Program-made: the position numbers and the translations under genes | Notes under the pieces: model-generated | Database searches by the model: none | The model's input: the letters and a program-made list of their open reading frames with translations, nothing else | Told to the model about the DNA's origin: nothing | Part shown: positions 46,978 to 55,907 of the stretch, one piece after another | Layout: each line of letters opens with the position of its first letter | How positions within the stretch are numbered: the first letter of the stretch is position 1 | DNA from: Chlorobiota bacterium | GTDB lineage: Bacteria > Bacteroidota > Ignavibacteria > OLB7 | NCBI GenBank assembly: GCA_016788565.1 | Contig: JAEUSP010000083.1 | Span: forward strand, 1-60,317 | Length of the DNA: 60,317 bases | Direction of reading: 5' to 3'

Positions 46978-47046
46978 CGTTTACGTGAGAAGGCAGAGCG
47001 AGAGAGCCTCTCCGAACAACTCTCCACCAACACAATCCTTCCTCCC

Positions 47047-49422
47047 ATGCGCTCACTTCTTCAACTCTTTTTTTTGCAACTGCTTCTTGTTGCCGTTGCG
47101 GTGGGGCAGCCGCGCGGTGGGCCTGTTGCCAACCTTATTGCCAACAATGGCCAGTGGCCCGCCGAAGCCCGCTATCTGCTCCGTTCGGCGGGGATGGATA
47201 GTTGGCTAACGGATCAGGGCATCCTGCTGGACCGATACTCCATCACCAGCAACGGCACCAGCAACGCCACCAGCAACGGCACGCAGCGGCGTGGCCATGT
47301 TGTTCGGATGGAGTTTGTTGGGGGGAATCTGGCGACATCAACCCCGGTTGGCCAACTGCAAGCCCGCCACAATTATCTGATTGGCAACAACCCCGCCGCG
47401 TGGGTTACTGGCGTGGCGGCCTACCAGCAGGTCCGCTGCGCCAATGTGTATGCTGGGGTGGACGCGCTTTTCTATCAAGATGCCGGCCAGCTTCGCTACG
47501 ATCTGGTGGTGAACCCGGGGGCGGACCCCTCGGCAATCCGGCTGCGGTTCACCGGCGCGACCACGCTTCACCACACCGGCAGCGCGCTTCAGATTGGGAC
47601 AACGTTGGGGGTGATTGAGCAATCGGGATTGGTGGCCTACCAAGTGGCCGATGGAGTTCGGCGCGTGGTTCCCTGCTGGTTTGTTCAGCACAGCGATGGC
47701 ACCGTTGGATTCCGTGCCGAACAGTACGACCGAACCCAACCGCTGGTGATTGATCCCCTGATCTACTCAACATTTATCGGCGGTTCCGGCAGCGATAACA
47801 TTGCCGGGCTTGCCGCCGATGCCGACGGAAACCCGGTGGTGTGCGGAAGCACCGTCTCGCTTCTGTTCCCCACCACAACCGGGGCGTACAACACCGCCAA
47901 CAACGGAATTCAGGATATTGTTGTGGTGCGGCTGGACAGCAGCGGCAGCGCGGTGATCTACTCCACCTACATCGGCGGCGCGGGGTTGGACGCAGGCAAA
48001 TCGGTTGAATCAACCCCGGACGGAACCGCGTGGATTACCGGCTACACCGACTCGCAAGATTTTCCCACCACCACCAACGGAGCGCAGAAATCGAGCGGGG
48101 GGGAACGGGACGCTTTTCTGCTTGCGCTGAACCCTGCGGGGACTGCGCTGAGTTACTCCACCTATCTGGGGGGAAGCGTCCTTGATGAAGGGGAAGGGGT
48201 GGCCCTGGACAGCAGCGGCAGTGTTGTTGTTGTTGGCACAACTTCCTCCCCCGATTTTCCAACCACGCCCCAGGCATACGACAAAGCCAAGAGCACGAAC
48301 ATCTTCGACACTGATCTGTTCATTGCCCGCATTGGCAGCGATGGAGGGGTGCGGTTTGCCAGTTTTTTGGGGGGAGAGCAGATGGAGCGTGGGGCGGTGG
48401 TGGCAACCAACAGGGAAGGGGATATTCTTGTTACTGGCCAGACCAGTTCGCCCGATTTCCCAACCACCTCCACCGTTGCCGACAACAGCCACAACGGCAA
48501 CGCCGATGCCTTCCTTTCGCGGTTGGATAGCAGCGGCACACAGTTGCTGAACTCGGGCTTCGTTGGTGGCGAGCAGGACGATGCCGGCTACGGCATTGCA
48601 ATCGGCCCCGACGGTAACCCGTACCTGTGCGGCTACACCCGTTCCGACAGCTTCCCCACCACGTTTCTTTCTGCCGATACCGTCTTCAACGGCAACACTG
48701 ATGCCTTTGTGGTCCGATTCAATAACGACGGCAGCCGGATGCGCTACGGGTTGTTCTTGGGCGGAGTGCAAGGTGAGGTGGCAACGGCAATTGCTGTGGA
48801 TTCACGCGGCAGCGCGCACGTTGTGGGGGGAACGTACTCCCAGTTTTTTCCGGCTGGCGGCGCTGTGTTCGATCCAGATTTCAACGGCACCGCCGATGCC
48901 TTCTTGGTGAAATTTTCTCCGTTCGGCGGAAGCAGAGCCTACTCCACATTTATCGGCGGAACGCAGGAAGATTATGCTTATGGAGTTCGGCTGGATCGAG
49001 AGGGGAACGCCATTGTGGCTGGGCGAACGCAATCGCTAGAATTCCCAACAACGCCCAACGCAGCCGACACCGGATTTAATGGCAGCTCCGATTTTTTTAT
49101 CACCAAGCTGACGATTGAAGATGAAACCGTTGGGGTGGAGGATGACAACAACAGCAATGGGATCAACGGCGCGGCGGCGGAAATCACCATTGCCCCAAAT
49201 CCTTCATCCGGCTTGCTTCAGATTTCCATCCCACCCGGCATTGCCGTTGCGCAAGTTCAGTTGTTCAATGCTGTTGGAGTGCTGCTGATGCGTCATCGGC
49301 TGGGGGGAGACTACCGGGCGGGGCTAACTCTGGATTGCAGCCGATTCCTACCCGGGCTGTACTTGGTGGAGATAAGCACCACCAACGGAAAAATAGAACG
49401 CCGACCGGTGATGCTTCAGTAG
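47047..49422 (+). CDS. SBBP beta-propeller T9SS-exported protein
   Basis: A 791-residue surface protein. The signal peptide (LLQLFFLQLLLVAVAVGQ) is followed by an N-terminal domain starting NLIANNGQWPAEARYLL that typically precedes SBBP repeats. About eight SBBP repeats then run from 240 to 690, each with YSTFIGG-like and DFPTT-like anchors (YSTYIGGAGLDAG, YSTYLGGSVLDEG, YSTFIGGTQEDYA). The C-terminal T9SS sorting domain begins ITIAPNPSSGLLQI. A small Asn/Gly/Ser/Thr stretch near 70-80 is encoded by a 12-base repeat. I chose the ATG at 47047, which opens the signal peptide; the frame stays open upstream to 46882 but runs through a hairpin. A cell-surface adhesin or scaffold role is inference. 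Confidence 0.88.
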   Translation: MRSLLQLFFLQLLLVAVAVGQPRGGPVANLIANNGQWPAEARYLLRSAGMDSWLTDQGILLDRYSITSNGTSNATSNGTQRRGHVVRMEFVGGNLATSTPVGQLQARHNYLIGNNPAAWVTGVAAYQQVRCANVYAGVDALFYQDAGQLRYDLVVNPGADPSAIRLRFTGATTLHHTGSALQIGTTLGVIEQSGLVAYQVADGVRRVVPCWFVQHSDGTVGFRAEQYDRTQPLVIDPLIYSTFIGGSGSDNIAGLAADADGNPVVCGSTVSLLFPTTTGAYNTANNGIQDIVVVRLDSSGSAVIYSTYIGGAGLDAGKSVESTPDGTAWITGYTDSQDFPTTTNGAQKSSGGERDAFLLALNPAGTALSYSTYLGGSVLDEGEGVALDSSGSVVVVGTTSSPDFPTTPQAYDKAKSTNIFDTDLFIARIGSDGGVRFASFLGGEQMERGAVVATNREGDILVTGQTSSPDFPTTSTVADNSHNGNADAFLSRLDSSGTQLLNSGFVGGEQDDAGYGIAIGPDGNPYLCGYTRSDSFPTTFLSADTVFNGNTDAFVVRFNNDGSRMRYGLFLGGVQGEVATAIAVDSRGSAHVVGGTYSQFFPAGGAVFDPDFNGTADAFLVKFSPFGGSRAYSTFIGGTQEDYAYGVRLDREGNAIVAGRTQSLEFPTTPNAADTGFNGSSDFFITKLTIEDETVGVEDDNNSNGINGAAAEITIAPNPSSGLLQISIPPGIAVAQVQLFNAVGVLLMRHRLGGDYRAGLTLDCSRFLPGLYLVEISTTNGKIERRPVMLQ

Positions 49423-49461
49423 CCAACCGGCTGTGCCTGCTCCGCTTGGGAAGCAAGCCCC

Positions 49462-49615
49462 TTCGGCTCATCTGCAGTTAGCGCGCTCGGGAGGTGTGCA
49501 TCAATAGCTTCTCAATTCGGTGGCTCCGCTCACTGCTTCGACAAGCTCAGCATGAGCGGCAGCATAAGCGGGGCGATGTTCGGTGGCTGTTGCAGACTAC
49601 TTTGAGGTGAGCCAA
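49462..49615. mobile_element. MITE-like element, TTGGCTCA family, copy B
   Basis: The right end is TGAGCCAA (49608-49615), matching copy A at 9585-9793. A degenerate left end TTCGGCTCATCT begins at 49462. The core 49518-49595 is the inverted counterpart of 9608-9672. It fills the space between two convergent genes and codes for nothing. The left boundary is approximate. Confidence 0.5.
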
Positions 49616-49627
49616 CTCATCTTCAAC

Positions 49628-50392
49628 TCACCCTCCTGGGCCCGGCGGCGGTTGTGATGATGGTGGTTGCGATGATGGAGATTTCGGTGCTGGTTGTGGC
49701 GGAGATTGCGGCGGTTCCGGCAATGGAGGTTGCGGGGTGATGCTGACCGACACGTTATCCAACGCCCAGCTTTCGTTGGTGATATCTTGGCCGGGGTCAT
49801 CCAAAAAAACGTTGAAACCGAAGCGAACGGTTGGGGCGGTGTGCAGCACCGTTCGGGTGATCCGGTAGGTCGCATCCATCGGCCCAATGAACAGGCCCGG
49901 TGCGCGCCAGATATACCCCAGTGAGTTGAACGCAATCGCGCCGGTGCGCGCCGGGTGGCTTGCGGGATACCCGCTTGGGAACGATTGCCGGTAGCTGGTG
50001 TTGCTGAAGCTGGAGCGGAACAACAACGTGTCATCAACCTTGAACTCCAACAGGTCAGGGCCATACAAACTGCTGTTCCCATCCCAAGAGCGAATCGTGA
50101 TGAAGTCGAAGGTGATCGTGATGGAGTCGTGGGGGGGAAGTTCCCCCAACCGGAGCGTCACCCGTTGGTCGCCGAAATCCCCCAGAACCCGCTCGGCAGC
50201 ATTCCCAGTGAACCCAACCCGCACCCGGCGTTGCCATTCGGGGTCAACGATTGTGGTGTGCCAGTTGGCGGTGTCGCCGGTGGTGAAATCGTTCTTGTAG
50301 ATCGTCACGGCTGGGGGTTGCGCCAACGCGGCCAAAGGCACCACACAGCACCCCCACAACCATCCAACAATGTTCCGATAGAGTTCCCTCAT
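49628..50392 (-). CDS. Secreted protein with jelly-roll domain and proline-rich tail
   Basis: A 254-residue protein with a signal peptide (IVGWLWGCCVVPLAALAQ) and a domain of about 190 residues rich in beta strands (YKNDFTTGDTANWHTT, ITFDFITIRSWDGNSS, RFGFNVFLDDPGQD, SWALDNVSVSI). This layout resembles secreted jelly-roll/lectin-like modules. The last 35 residues are almost all Pro, Ser and Gln (PPLPEPPQSPPQPAP) up to the stop codon. There is no T9SS tail. I chose the ATG at 50392, two bases after the stop codon of the upstream GIDE-type gene, implying translational coupling. Function unknown. Confidence 0.72.
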   Translation of the reverse strand: MRELYRNIVGWLWGCCVVPLAALAQPPAVTIYKNDFTTGDTANWHTTIVDPEWQRRVRVGFTGNAAERVLGDFGDQRVTLRLGELPPHDSITITFDFITIRSWDGNSSLYGPDLLEFKVDDTLLFRSSFSNTSYRQSFPSGYPASHPARTGAIAFNSLGYIWRAPGLFIGPMDATYRITRTVLHTAPTVRFGFNVFLDDPGQDITNESWALDNVSVSITPQPPLPEPPQSPPQPAPKSPSSQPPSSQPPPGPGG

Positions 50393-50394
50393 TC

Positions 50395-51186
50395 TTACTT
50401 CAGCAGCTTGGCCAAGATGAACACCGCCCCGATTACGAACGCAGCAATTGCCCCGTACAAATACCACTTGATGCTCCCCTTTGCCCCACGCACAAGCTCC
50501 TCTTCTGTTTTTAGTGAGATGATGAACGGCTTTTTCTCGCGTGGTTTCTGCACCGTTAGCTGGCCGCTGGTGTCGGTGGCTTCGCCAAGAAGGTAGAGTT
50601 GGGAATCGAGCGGAAGGATCGCTTCGGTGTAGTGGTATCCCAACACCCTGCGCCCCCCAAGCCCAACGCCAACCTGCAACACAAACCCACCCATCGTGAT
50701 TGACGGCCCGCCAGCGAATGGCTCGAACCGGCTAACGGTTTGCCGTGGGTGAATCTCGGCCCCGGTTGGGTTCACGTCAAGTTCCCCGGTTGCGTCGTGC
50801 AGCTGGAACAATGCCGACTGGGTGTTGCTGGCCACAATGTTGCTTCCGGTGCGAGTGGCGGTGCGGGTTCCCCCTTCGCCATCTTGTTCTTGGTAGGTTT
50901 CTTCGTAGCGTTCCTCCACGCTCATGGTGTAGTAGGCGCATGGCTGGCCGGAGAGTTCGGCGGTAAGGGGGGCGGCGCAGCGGAGCTTCCCTTTCAGCTC
51001 AACAAATTGGCTGAACCCACCGGCCCCAAGTTCGGCAGCAATCTGCGCGTGAAGGTCGCGAACCTCCTGGGCGGTTACGGTTTCCGTGAACCCAATTTCC
51101 AGCAACCGCCCTTCGGCGCGGCTCCGCAAGTAGAGAAGCAATCCGCCCACCGCAACCAGCAGCAGGCCAATAATGAGCAATGCCAT
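50395..51186 (-). CDS. GIDE-domain membrane protein
   Basis: A 263-residue protein with membrane helices at both ends (MALLIIGLLLVAVGGLLLYL; WYLYGAIAAFVIGAVFILAK). The central domain has the GIDE pattern: FVELKGKLRCAAPLTAELS, CAYYTMSVEERYEE, FQLHDATGELDVNP and a late GEATDTSGQL. GIDE is the membrane portion of eukaryotic MULAN/MAPL ubiquitin ligases; bacterial members lack the RING domain, as here, so it is not a ligase. The start has a very good Shine-Dalgarno (CCGGAGGGCATTATC). It is coupled to the proline-rich secreted protein. Role unknown, probably in the inner membrane. Confidence 0.8.
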   Translation of the reverse strand: MALLIIGLLLVAVGGLLLYLRSRAEGRLLEIGFTETVTAQEVRDLHAQIAAELGAGGFSQFVELKGKLRCAAPLTAELSGQPCAYYTMSVEERYEETYQEQDGEGGTRTATRTGSNIVASNTQSALFQLHDATGELDVNPTGAEIHPRQTVSRFEPFAGGPSITMGGFVLQVGVGLGGRRVLGYHYTEAILPLDSQLYLLGEATDTSGQLTVQKPREKKPFIISLKTEEELVRGAKGSIKWYLYGAIAAFVIGAVFILAKLLK

Positions 51187-51211
51187 GATAATGCCCTCCG
51201 GTGTTTTGTCG

Positions 51212-51329
51212 TTATACTCAGAGCAAATTGGTTTGCGAAATTCTACTCAGCTAGGTGTGCTATGGATTCCCGCTTTCGCGGGAATGACAGTGATTGAGTT
51301 TTTCGCAAACCACTCTGTTTGGAGTATAA
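51212..51329. mobile_element. MITE-like element with TATACTC ends
   Basis: A 118-base element flanked by imperfect 29-base inverted repeats. The left end reads TATACTCAGAGCAAATTGG and continues TTTGCGAAA; the right end is its complement variant ending in GAGTATAA. In the middle a perfect palindrome (51256-51275; arms ATTCCCGC/GCGGGAAT) has a four-base loop. The termini are compatible with a TA target duplication, as in IS630/mariner-type elements. A related end occurs at 59952. Confidence 0.7.
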
Positions 51330-51341
51330 AACAAAGATAAC

Positions 51342-51382
51342 GCCAACAAGCCGGAACCAAACAGTTGGCTCCGGCTTGTTGG
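51342..51382 (-). terminator. Terminator of the TonB-receptor gene
   Basis: A long stem pairs CCAACAAGCCGGA with TCCGGCTTGTTGG, extended by CCAA/TTGG. It lies 62 bases after the receptor stop codon. The leftward tail is moderately T-rich (TATCTTTGTTTTATA). Confidence 0.7.
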
Positions 51383-51444
51383 TTGCTCTCTCACTCTCCC
51401 TTCTTGAATGAAGGTTCCTCTCCCTTCCCCTTTCTCACAAGCAA

Positions 51445-54189
51445 TTAAAACGACAGGCTTCCGCGAAGAAGAAGGCTGCGGCCAATGGCTGGCGCGCCGA
51501 AGGACTCCTGATGAACTTTGTTCAGCAGGTTCTGTGCCGATAGCGTTAGGTCAAGTCCATTCAGCCCGGCAACCCGGTAGCCAAGCGTCAAATCCACAAG
51601 GCCGTAGGATGGAATCTCACCTTCATACACTCCGCTTTTCATGCGGAACCCTTCGGTGTAGCGGTAGCGGCTTTCGGCGCGGAATCCAGCGGCAGTGTTG
51701 GAGTAGCGCAACGCCAGCGAGCCTTTGTTTTTTGGTGCGTTCAGCGAAAGGTCACCCGCGCCTTCCAGATTTTCAAAGTAGTTGTTGCTCAGATAGCTGT
51801 ACGTTGCGCCAACTCCCCACTGGTCGTTGATGCGGTAATTGGCCGCAAGGTCAACCCCGGTGACGCTTACTTTGCCGTAGTTGCGTGGGGCGGCAATCAG
51901 TGCTGTTGGGTCGGGCGAACCACCTTCGGGGCCAACGGTTCCCAGCGGCAACGCGCCAATCGTTCCCCCCATCATTGCTGCCTGTGCCGTGGCGATGGAG
52001 TCGGCCATATCCTGCGGAAGCCCCTGCTGCTGCAATCCACCGCTGATGAACGGCTGCACGTAGGCCGCTATCTCGGCCCCGTTCAGAAATGCGTTCGGGG
52101 TGATAATCTGGGTTGCCGTGAAGTTCTCAATCTGCGACCGATAAAGGTCCACCGCCAGCTCAAGCCGGTCGGCGATTGCCCCTTTGTAGCCCACCTCAAT
52201 CGTCTGCGTGGTTGTTGGTTTCAGCCGTTGGATGTTGGTTGGCGCGGCAATCGGCTTGAACGGGTTTTGCGCGTCGTTCGGGTCCAGCAACGCCATGAAA
52301 CTGTGGACCTGTTCCTCGGTTGGTGCGGGGATGGCCGAGATATCTACCCCTTGCGCAGCAAGCACCCCAACGGCAATCGGCCACAATGCTGCGGTGCTTA
52401 CCGGTAACGCCTGCGACGGGTCGGCAAACTTGGAGTGCATCATGTACGCCCCGTTGCTTTGGTTGAAGGTGAACCCGGTTTCGGGAACGCCAACGGTCCG
52501 CAGATCAACGCCGTAGGCTGTGCCGAACTCTGGGCTGATTGCCCCAAACCCGAACACGTCGCGCTGGAACACCAGATCCAAAAACAGGTCGTTGGTGGTG
52601 GGTGTGTTGTAGGCGGTGTTGAACGTCAGCCGAACGCTCTGGTTCTGATCCGGCTTATACACCAACGCCGCTCGCGGCGAGAACACAGGGTCTTCCAGAC
52701 GGTTGTTCAGATCAAGGCGACCGGTCAACAGAAGGTCTAATTTATTCTCCAGCAGATGCGCTTCCGTCTGCAGATATGCGCCGAACTCGGTGATGTTGTC
52801 GTCATCTTCATTCCGCCCTGTCAGGGTTCCTTCGGTCTCCGGCTGGGTCAGGAAAAGGTCGCCACCGTAGGTGAAGCCAAGCTGGTCGCCCAGTGTGGTG
52901 GAGTGCTGCACACGCCCCACAATCTGCTGCGAACGATCCACGATGGAGTTGCCACTGCGAAGCAGATAGGTCTGGCCAGCATCGCTTTTGTTCAGGAAGC
53001 CTTGCACCAACAACGCCCCCCAGTTCAGCCGCGCCCCGGCGTGCGCAAAACTCCATCCTTTCCCCTGCGCCGCCCCCAAGTCGGTTAGCTCGATGCCGTT
53101 CATCAATTGGTCGTATCCACCGTTCAGGCTAAGGGTGGCGTTGTCGTTCAGCATCAGGTCCACGCGGCCATCAAGCCCAAACCGCTCAACGTTTTTTTCC
53201 CGTTTTCCAATTTTCAGCGTGTCGGCCCCGCTGCCGGCGGCAATGGCACTGGCGCGGGCTTCGGTTTCCACGGGGTCGCTGAAGCTCCAATCTTCGCCAC
53301 CGGAGTACTGGCCGGAGATTTTGTACCCAACGTTTTCGCCAATCAACCCGGCGTGGCGGATTGCGGCCTGCATCACCGGGCCGATTGCTGCCGAAGCCGA
53401 GTCGCTGATGAACCCGCTTCCAAGCTCAACGGTTGTCCCCTGGGAAGCCAGCGGGGATTTGGTGATGATGTTCAGCACCCCCGCCGAAGCGTTTGGGCCG
53501 TAGAGTGCCGAACCCGGGCCGCGCACCAACTCCATCCGTTCCATATCGCTGTTGGTGGTCGGGACCAGCGTTGGGACGTTTGCGCGAAGCGAGGGGAGCC
53601 CAGCGTTGCGGCCATCCACCAGCGTCAGAAGCTGGCCGCTGAAAACGTTGCTGAACCCGCGCGTCACCATCTCGAATTGCGCCAACCCTTTCTGCGCAAT
53701 GTCCACCCCGGCAACGCCACGGAAATGCTCAACATGGGTAAGCGTTGGGGTGGATTGAATTGCTTCGGTGCCCAGCACCGTTACCGATGCCGGGGCCTCC
53801 AACGCCTTCTCCACCTTGCGCGAAGCGGTCACCGTTACGCTGTTCAGCATCAACGATTCTTCTTGCAGTGTGGCGTTCAGCGTTGCGGTTTGCCCATCTT
53901 CCACCGTCACGGTTTGCGGCGGCATTGGGCGGTGTCCGATTGATGTCACGGTTGCCCGCCAGCGTCCGGCCGGAATCTGGCGCACGGCAAATTTTCCCTG
54001 CGGGGTGGTATAGGTCCCGCGTAGTTGTGTGGTGTCTTGTTCGCTCACCAGCCGCACCGTTGCGCCGCTGATTGGCGCGCCCGTTGCCACATTTGTTACC
54101 GTACCAGTCACCGTCCCGGTTTGCGCTTGTGCAGCGGCGGAAAGGATGACAAAACCGAGCAGTGAAATTGCTGTAAGAGAGGTTTTCAT
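51445..54189 (-). CDS. TonB-dependent receptor
   Basis: A 914-residue outer-membrane active-transport receptor. The signal peptide (LTAISLLGFVILSAAAQAQ) is followed by a carboxypeptidase-regulatory-like domain (GTVTNVATGAPISGATVRL), a plug domain (about 120-230; PTLVPTTNSDMERMELVRGPGSALYGPNA) and a 22-strand-type barrel ending in RGSLSF with a terminal Phe. No SusD-like partner is adjacent, so cargo such as a siderophore, cobalamin or peptide cannot be named. The ATG at 54189 follows AAAGGGTTCTG; an upstream ATG at 54246 would break the signal peptide. Confidence 0.93.
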   Translation of the reverse strand: MKTSLTAISLLGFVILSAAAQAQTGTVTGTVTNVATGAPISGATVRLVSEQDTTQLRGTYTTPQGKFAVRQIPAGRWRATVTSIGHRPMPPQTVTVEDGQTATLNATLQEESLMLNSVTVTASRKVEKALEAPASVTVLGTEAIQSTPTLTHVEHFRGVAGVDIAQKGLAQFEMVTRGFSNVFSGQLLTLVDGRNAGLPSLRANVPTLVPTTNSDMERMELVRGPGSALYGPNASAGVLNIITKSPLASQGTTVELGSGFISDSASAAIGPVMQAAIRHAGLIGENVGYKISGQYSGGEDWSFSDPVETEARASAIAAGSGADTLKIGKREKNVERFGLDGRVDLMLNDNATLSLNGGYDQLMNGIELTDLGAAQGKGWSFAHAGARLNWGALLVQGFLNKSDAGQTYLLRSGNSIVDRSQQIVGRVQHSTTLGDQLGFTYGGDLFLTQPETEGTLTGRNEDDDNITEFGAYLQTEAHLLENKLDLLLTGRLDLNNRLEDPVFSPRAALVYKPDQNQSVRLTFNTAYNTPTTNDLFLDLVFQRDVFGFGAISPEFGTAYGVDLRTVGVPETGFTFNQSNGAYMMHSKFADPSQALPVSTAALWPIAVGVLAAQGVDISAIPAPTEEQVHSFMALLDPNDAQNPFKPIAAPTNIQRLKPTTTQTIEVGYKGAIADRLELAVDLYRSQIENFTATQIITPNAFLNGAEIAAYVQPFISGGLQQQGLPQDMADSIATAQAAMMGGTIGALPLGTVGPEGGSPDPTALIAAPRNYGKVSVTGVDLAANYRINDQWGVGATYSYLSNNYFENLEGAGDLSLNAPKNKGSLALRYSNTAAGFRAESRYRYTEGFRMKSGVYEGEIPSYGLVDLTLGYRVAGLNGLDLTLSAQNLLNKVHQESFGAPAIGRSLLLRGSLSF

Positions 54190-54438
54190 CAGAACAGAAC
54201 CCTTTGTGTGTGTGTGACAGAATTGGCCTTGCAAGGACTGCTGCAAAATTATTGGGGAAGCAATCCGGGCTTGTCAGCATTGGGTTCTGTTGTTGTCAGG
54301 AAAATGTCAGCGGGGGATTTCCCCAGGGTTGTTGCTTGTTTTTTTGGTGGGAAGCGGTGGATTGAGTTTACCGAAACGATAGTGCAATTATTCATCCCCT
54401 TGCTAACATTTGGAAGAATGCCTGTGTTAGCAGTGTAT

Positions 54439-55761
54439 ATGAAACAGACCCGTATTGCTCTGCTTGGTGGCGGCATCGCCGGGGTGGTTCTGGCCCGCGA
54501 ACTGGCCCGCCGGGATGACCTTCAGGTTACGTTGATTGAGAAGGAGGGGCGGCTGGGTGGCCTGCACCGCAGCCACACAATCAATGGCCTAAGCTACGAC
54601 ATTGGCGCGTTCGTTTTCGACGCGCAACATCAGCTGTTCCGCACCTTTCCGGAGCTATCGGCATCGTTCCACAAACAACCTCACTTCAGCCAGTCGGTAA
54701 CTCCGGAAGGGACGCTGGATAACTATCCGCTAACCCTGGGTGGATATGTGCGAGACCATGGGGCGGTGGGAACATTGCTGGCGGCAATCAGCCTTTGTGC
54801 GGGCCGGGTGCGCCACTACCGGCGCGATACACTAGGGGGATTTATTCGCTGGCATATCGGCGACCGGATGTACCGCCACAGCGGACTGCAACGTTACCTT
54901 GAACGATTCTACGGCGTGCCAGATGCGGCCATTGACGTTGCCTTTGCCCGGCAGCGATTGCAAGAAATGTTCGACGGCTACACCAGCAAGCAACTGGCAA
55001 AAAAAATTGCTGCGCGGCTTATCGCTCACCTTCCCGGAAGCCACCACACCAGCGGCCATTGGGTTGGTTGGGTTCCCCCCAGGGAAGGTTTTGGCGCAGT
55101 CTATTCAACAATAGAAACGTTGCTGAACGCCGATGGAGTGGATGTGAAAACCTCGGCATCCATCCAGCAGATCACGCGGCATGGCAATCAATTCAACATC
55201 ACCACCACTGGCGGAACCGAGCAATTCGACAGGGTGATCTCCACCATTCCCATTCCATCAGTGTTAGAGTGCTTGGGGATCCAGCCAACCTTCAAGCTCC
55301 GCTATCTGAAGCTCCTGTCGCTCTTCTATCGGCTTCGTGGCCAGGTTGGCTACAACGGGGCATTCCTCTACAACTTCACCCCCGACGGCCCCTGGAAACG
55401 GATCACCACGTTCAGCAAATACTTCGGGGAGCAGCGGGGCGATCATTACTTCACGGTGGAGTGCACCGTTCCCGATAACGACCAAAGCAGCGTTGCCGAA
55501 AAACAGCATGATTTTGAGGAACATATCCAGCGGCTTGGACTAATGCGCGGAACCTTCCATCGGGAAGGGGAAACCACCACCGCCAACGCATATCCGATAT
55601 TCGAGCAAGGCAAAGGTGAGTCCATCCGGAAGCTGCGCCAGTTGGTGTTGGATTCCGGAATTGAGATAGCCGGACGGCAAGGGCAATTCCGCTACATCCC
55701 CTCCGCCGTTGTTGCCAAAGAATCGCACCAACTTGCCGCGCAGACGCGCGCCGTGGCGTAG
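54439..55761 (+). CDS. FAD-dependent oxidoreductase, amine-oxidase type
   Basis: A 440-residue flavoprotein. The FAD dinucleotide loop LLGGGIAGVVLARELA is at about 8-23, followed by TLIEKEGRLGGLHRS, which is typical of the flavin amine oxidase/protoporphyrinogen oxidase/UDP-galactopyranose mutase superfamily. The C-terminal portion has the GESIRKLRQLV helix. The substrate is unknown. The ATG at 54439 places the GxGxxG motif right at the N-terminus; the ATG at 54418 is possible. It is followed 146 bases later by a Rieske oxygenase in the same direction, so the two may act in one pathway. Confidence 0.85.
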   Translation: MKQTRIALLGGGIAGVVLARELARRDDLQVTLIEKEGRLGGLHRSHTINGLSYDIGAFVFDAQHQLFRTFPELSASFHKQPHFSQSVTPEGTLDNYPLTLGGYVRDHGAVGTLLAAISLCAGRVRHYRRDTLGGFIRWHIGDRMYRHSGLQRYLERFYGVPDAAIDVAFARQRLQEMFDGYTSKQLAKKIAARLIAHLPGSHHTSGHWVGWVPPREGFGAVYSTIETLLNADGVDVKTSASIQQITRHGNQFNITTTGGTEQFDRVISTIPIPSVLECLGIQPTFKLRYLKLLSLFYRLRGQVGYNGAFLYNFTPDGPWKRITTFSKYFGEQRGDHYFTVECTVPDNDQSSVAEKQHDFEEHIQRLGLMRGTFHREGETTTANAYPIFEQGKGESIRKLRQLVLDSGIEIAGRQGQFRYIPSAVVAKESHQLAAQTRAVA

Positions 55762-55779
55762 CTGTGGTGGGTCGAAGCA

Positions 55780-55806
55780 GTCGAAGTATGAAGCAGAGCC
55801 ACCGAA
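55780..55806. repeat. Fragment resembling the TTGGCTCA-family core
   Basis: GTCGAAGTATGAAGCAGAG followed by CCACCGA resembles 9649-9674 of the element at 9585-9793. No ends are recognisable, so it may be a remnant. Confidence 0.35.
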
Positions 55807-55907
55807 CCATGAAGTTGCCCCCAGTGTATTTTGCACGGAACGTTCACGAACCTGGCCAGATGCCTGCCGCCGTGGGCGCAGCGTTCTACCGTGCATCCAA
55901 ACCTGCC

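Noticed and set aside
46882-47046. Upstream extension of the SBBP protein
   Set aside because: It would place coding sequence through a perfect hairpin and ahead of an obvious signal peptide that begins at 47047.
50395-51186. Ubiquitin ligase
   Set aside because: The GIDE domain is present but there is no RING finger, so ligase activity is not supported.
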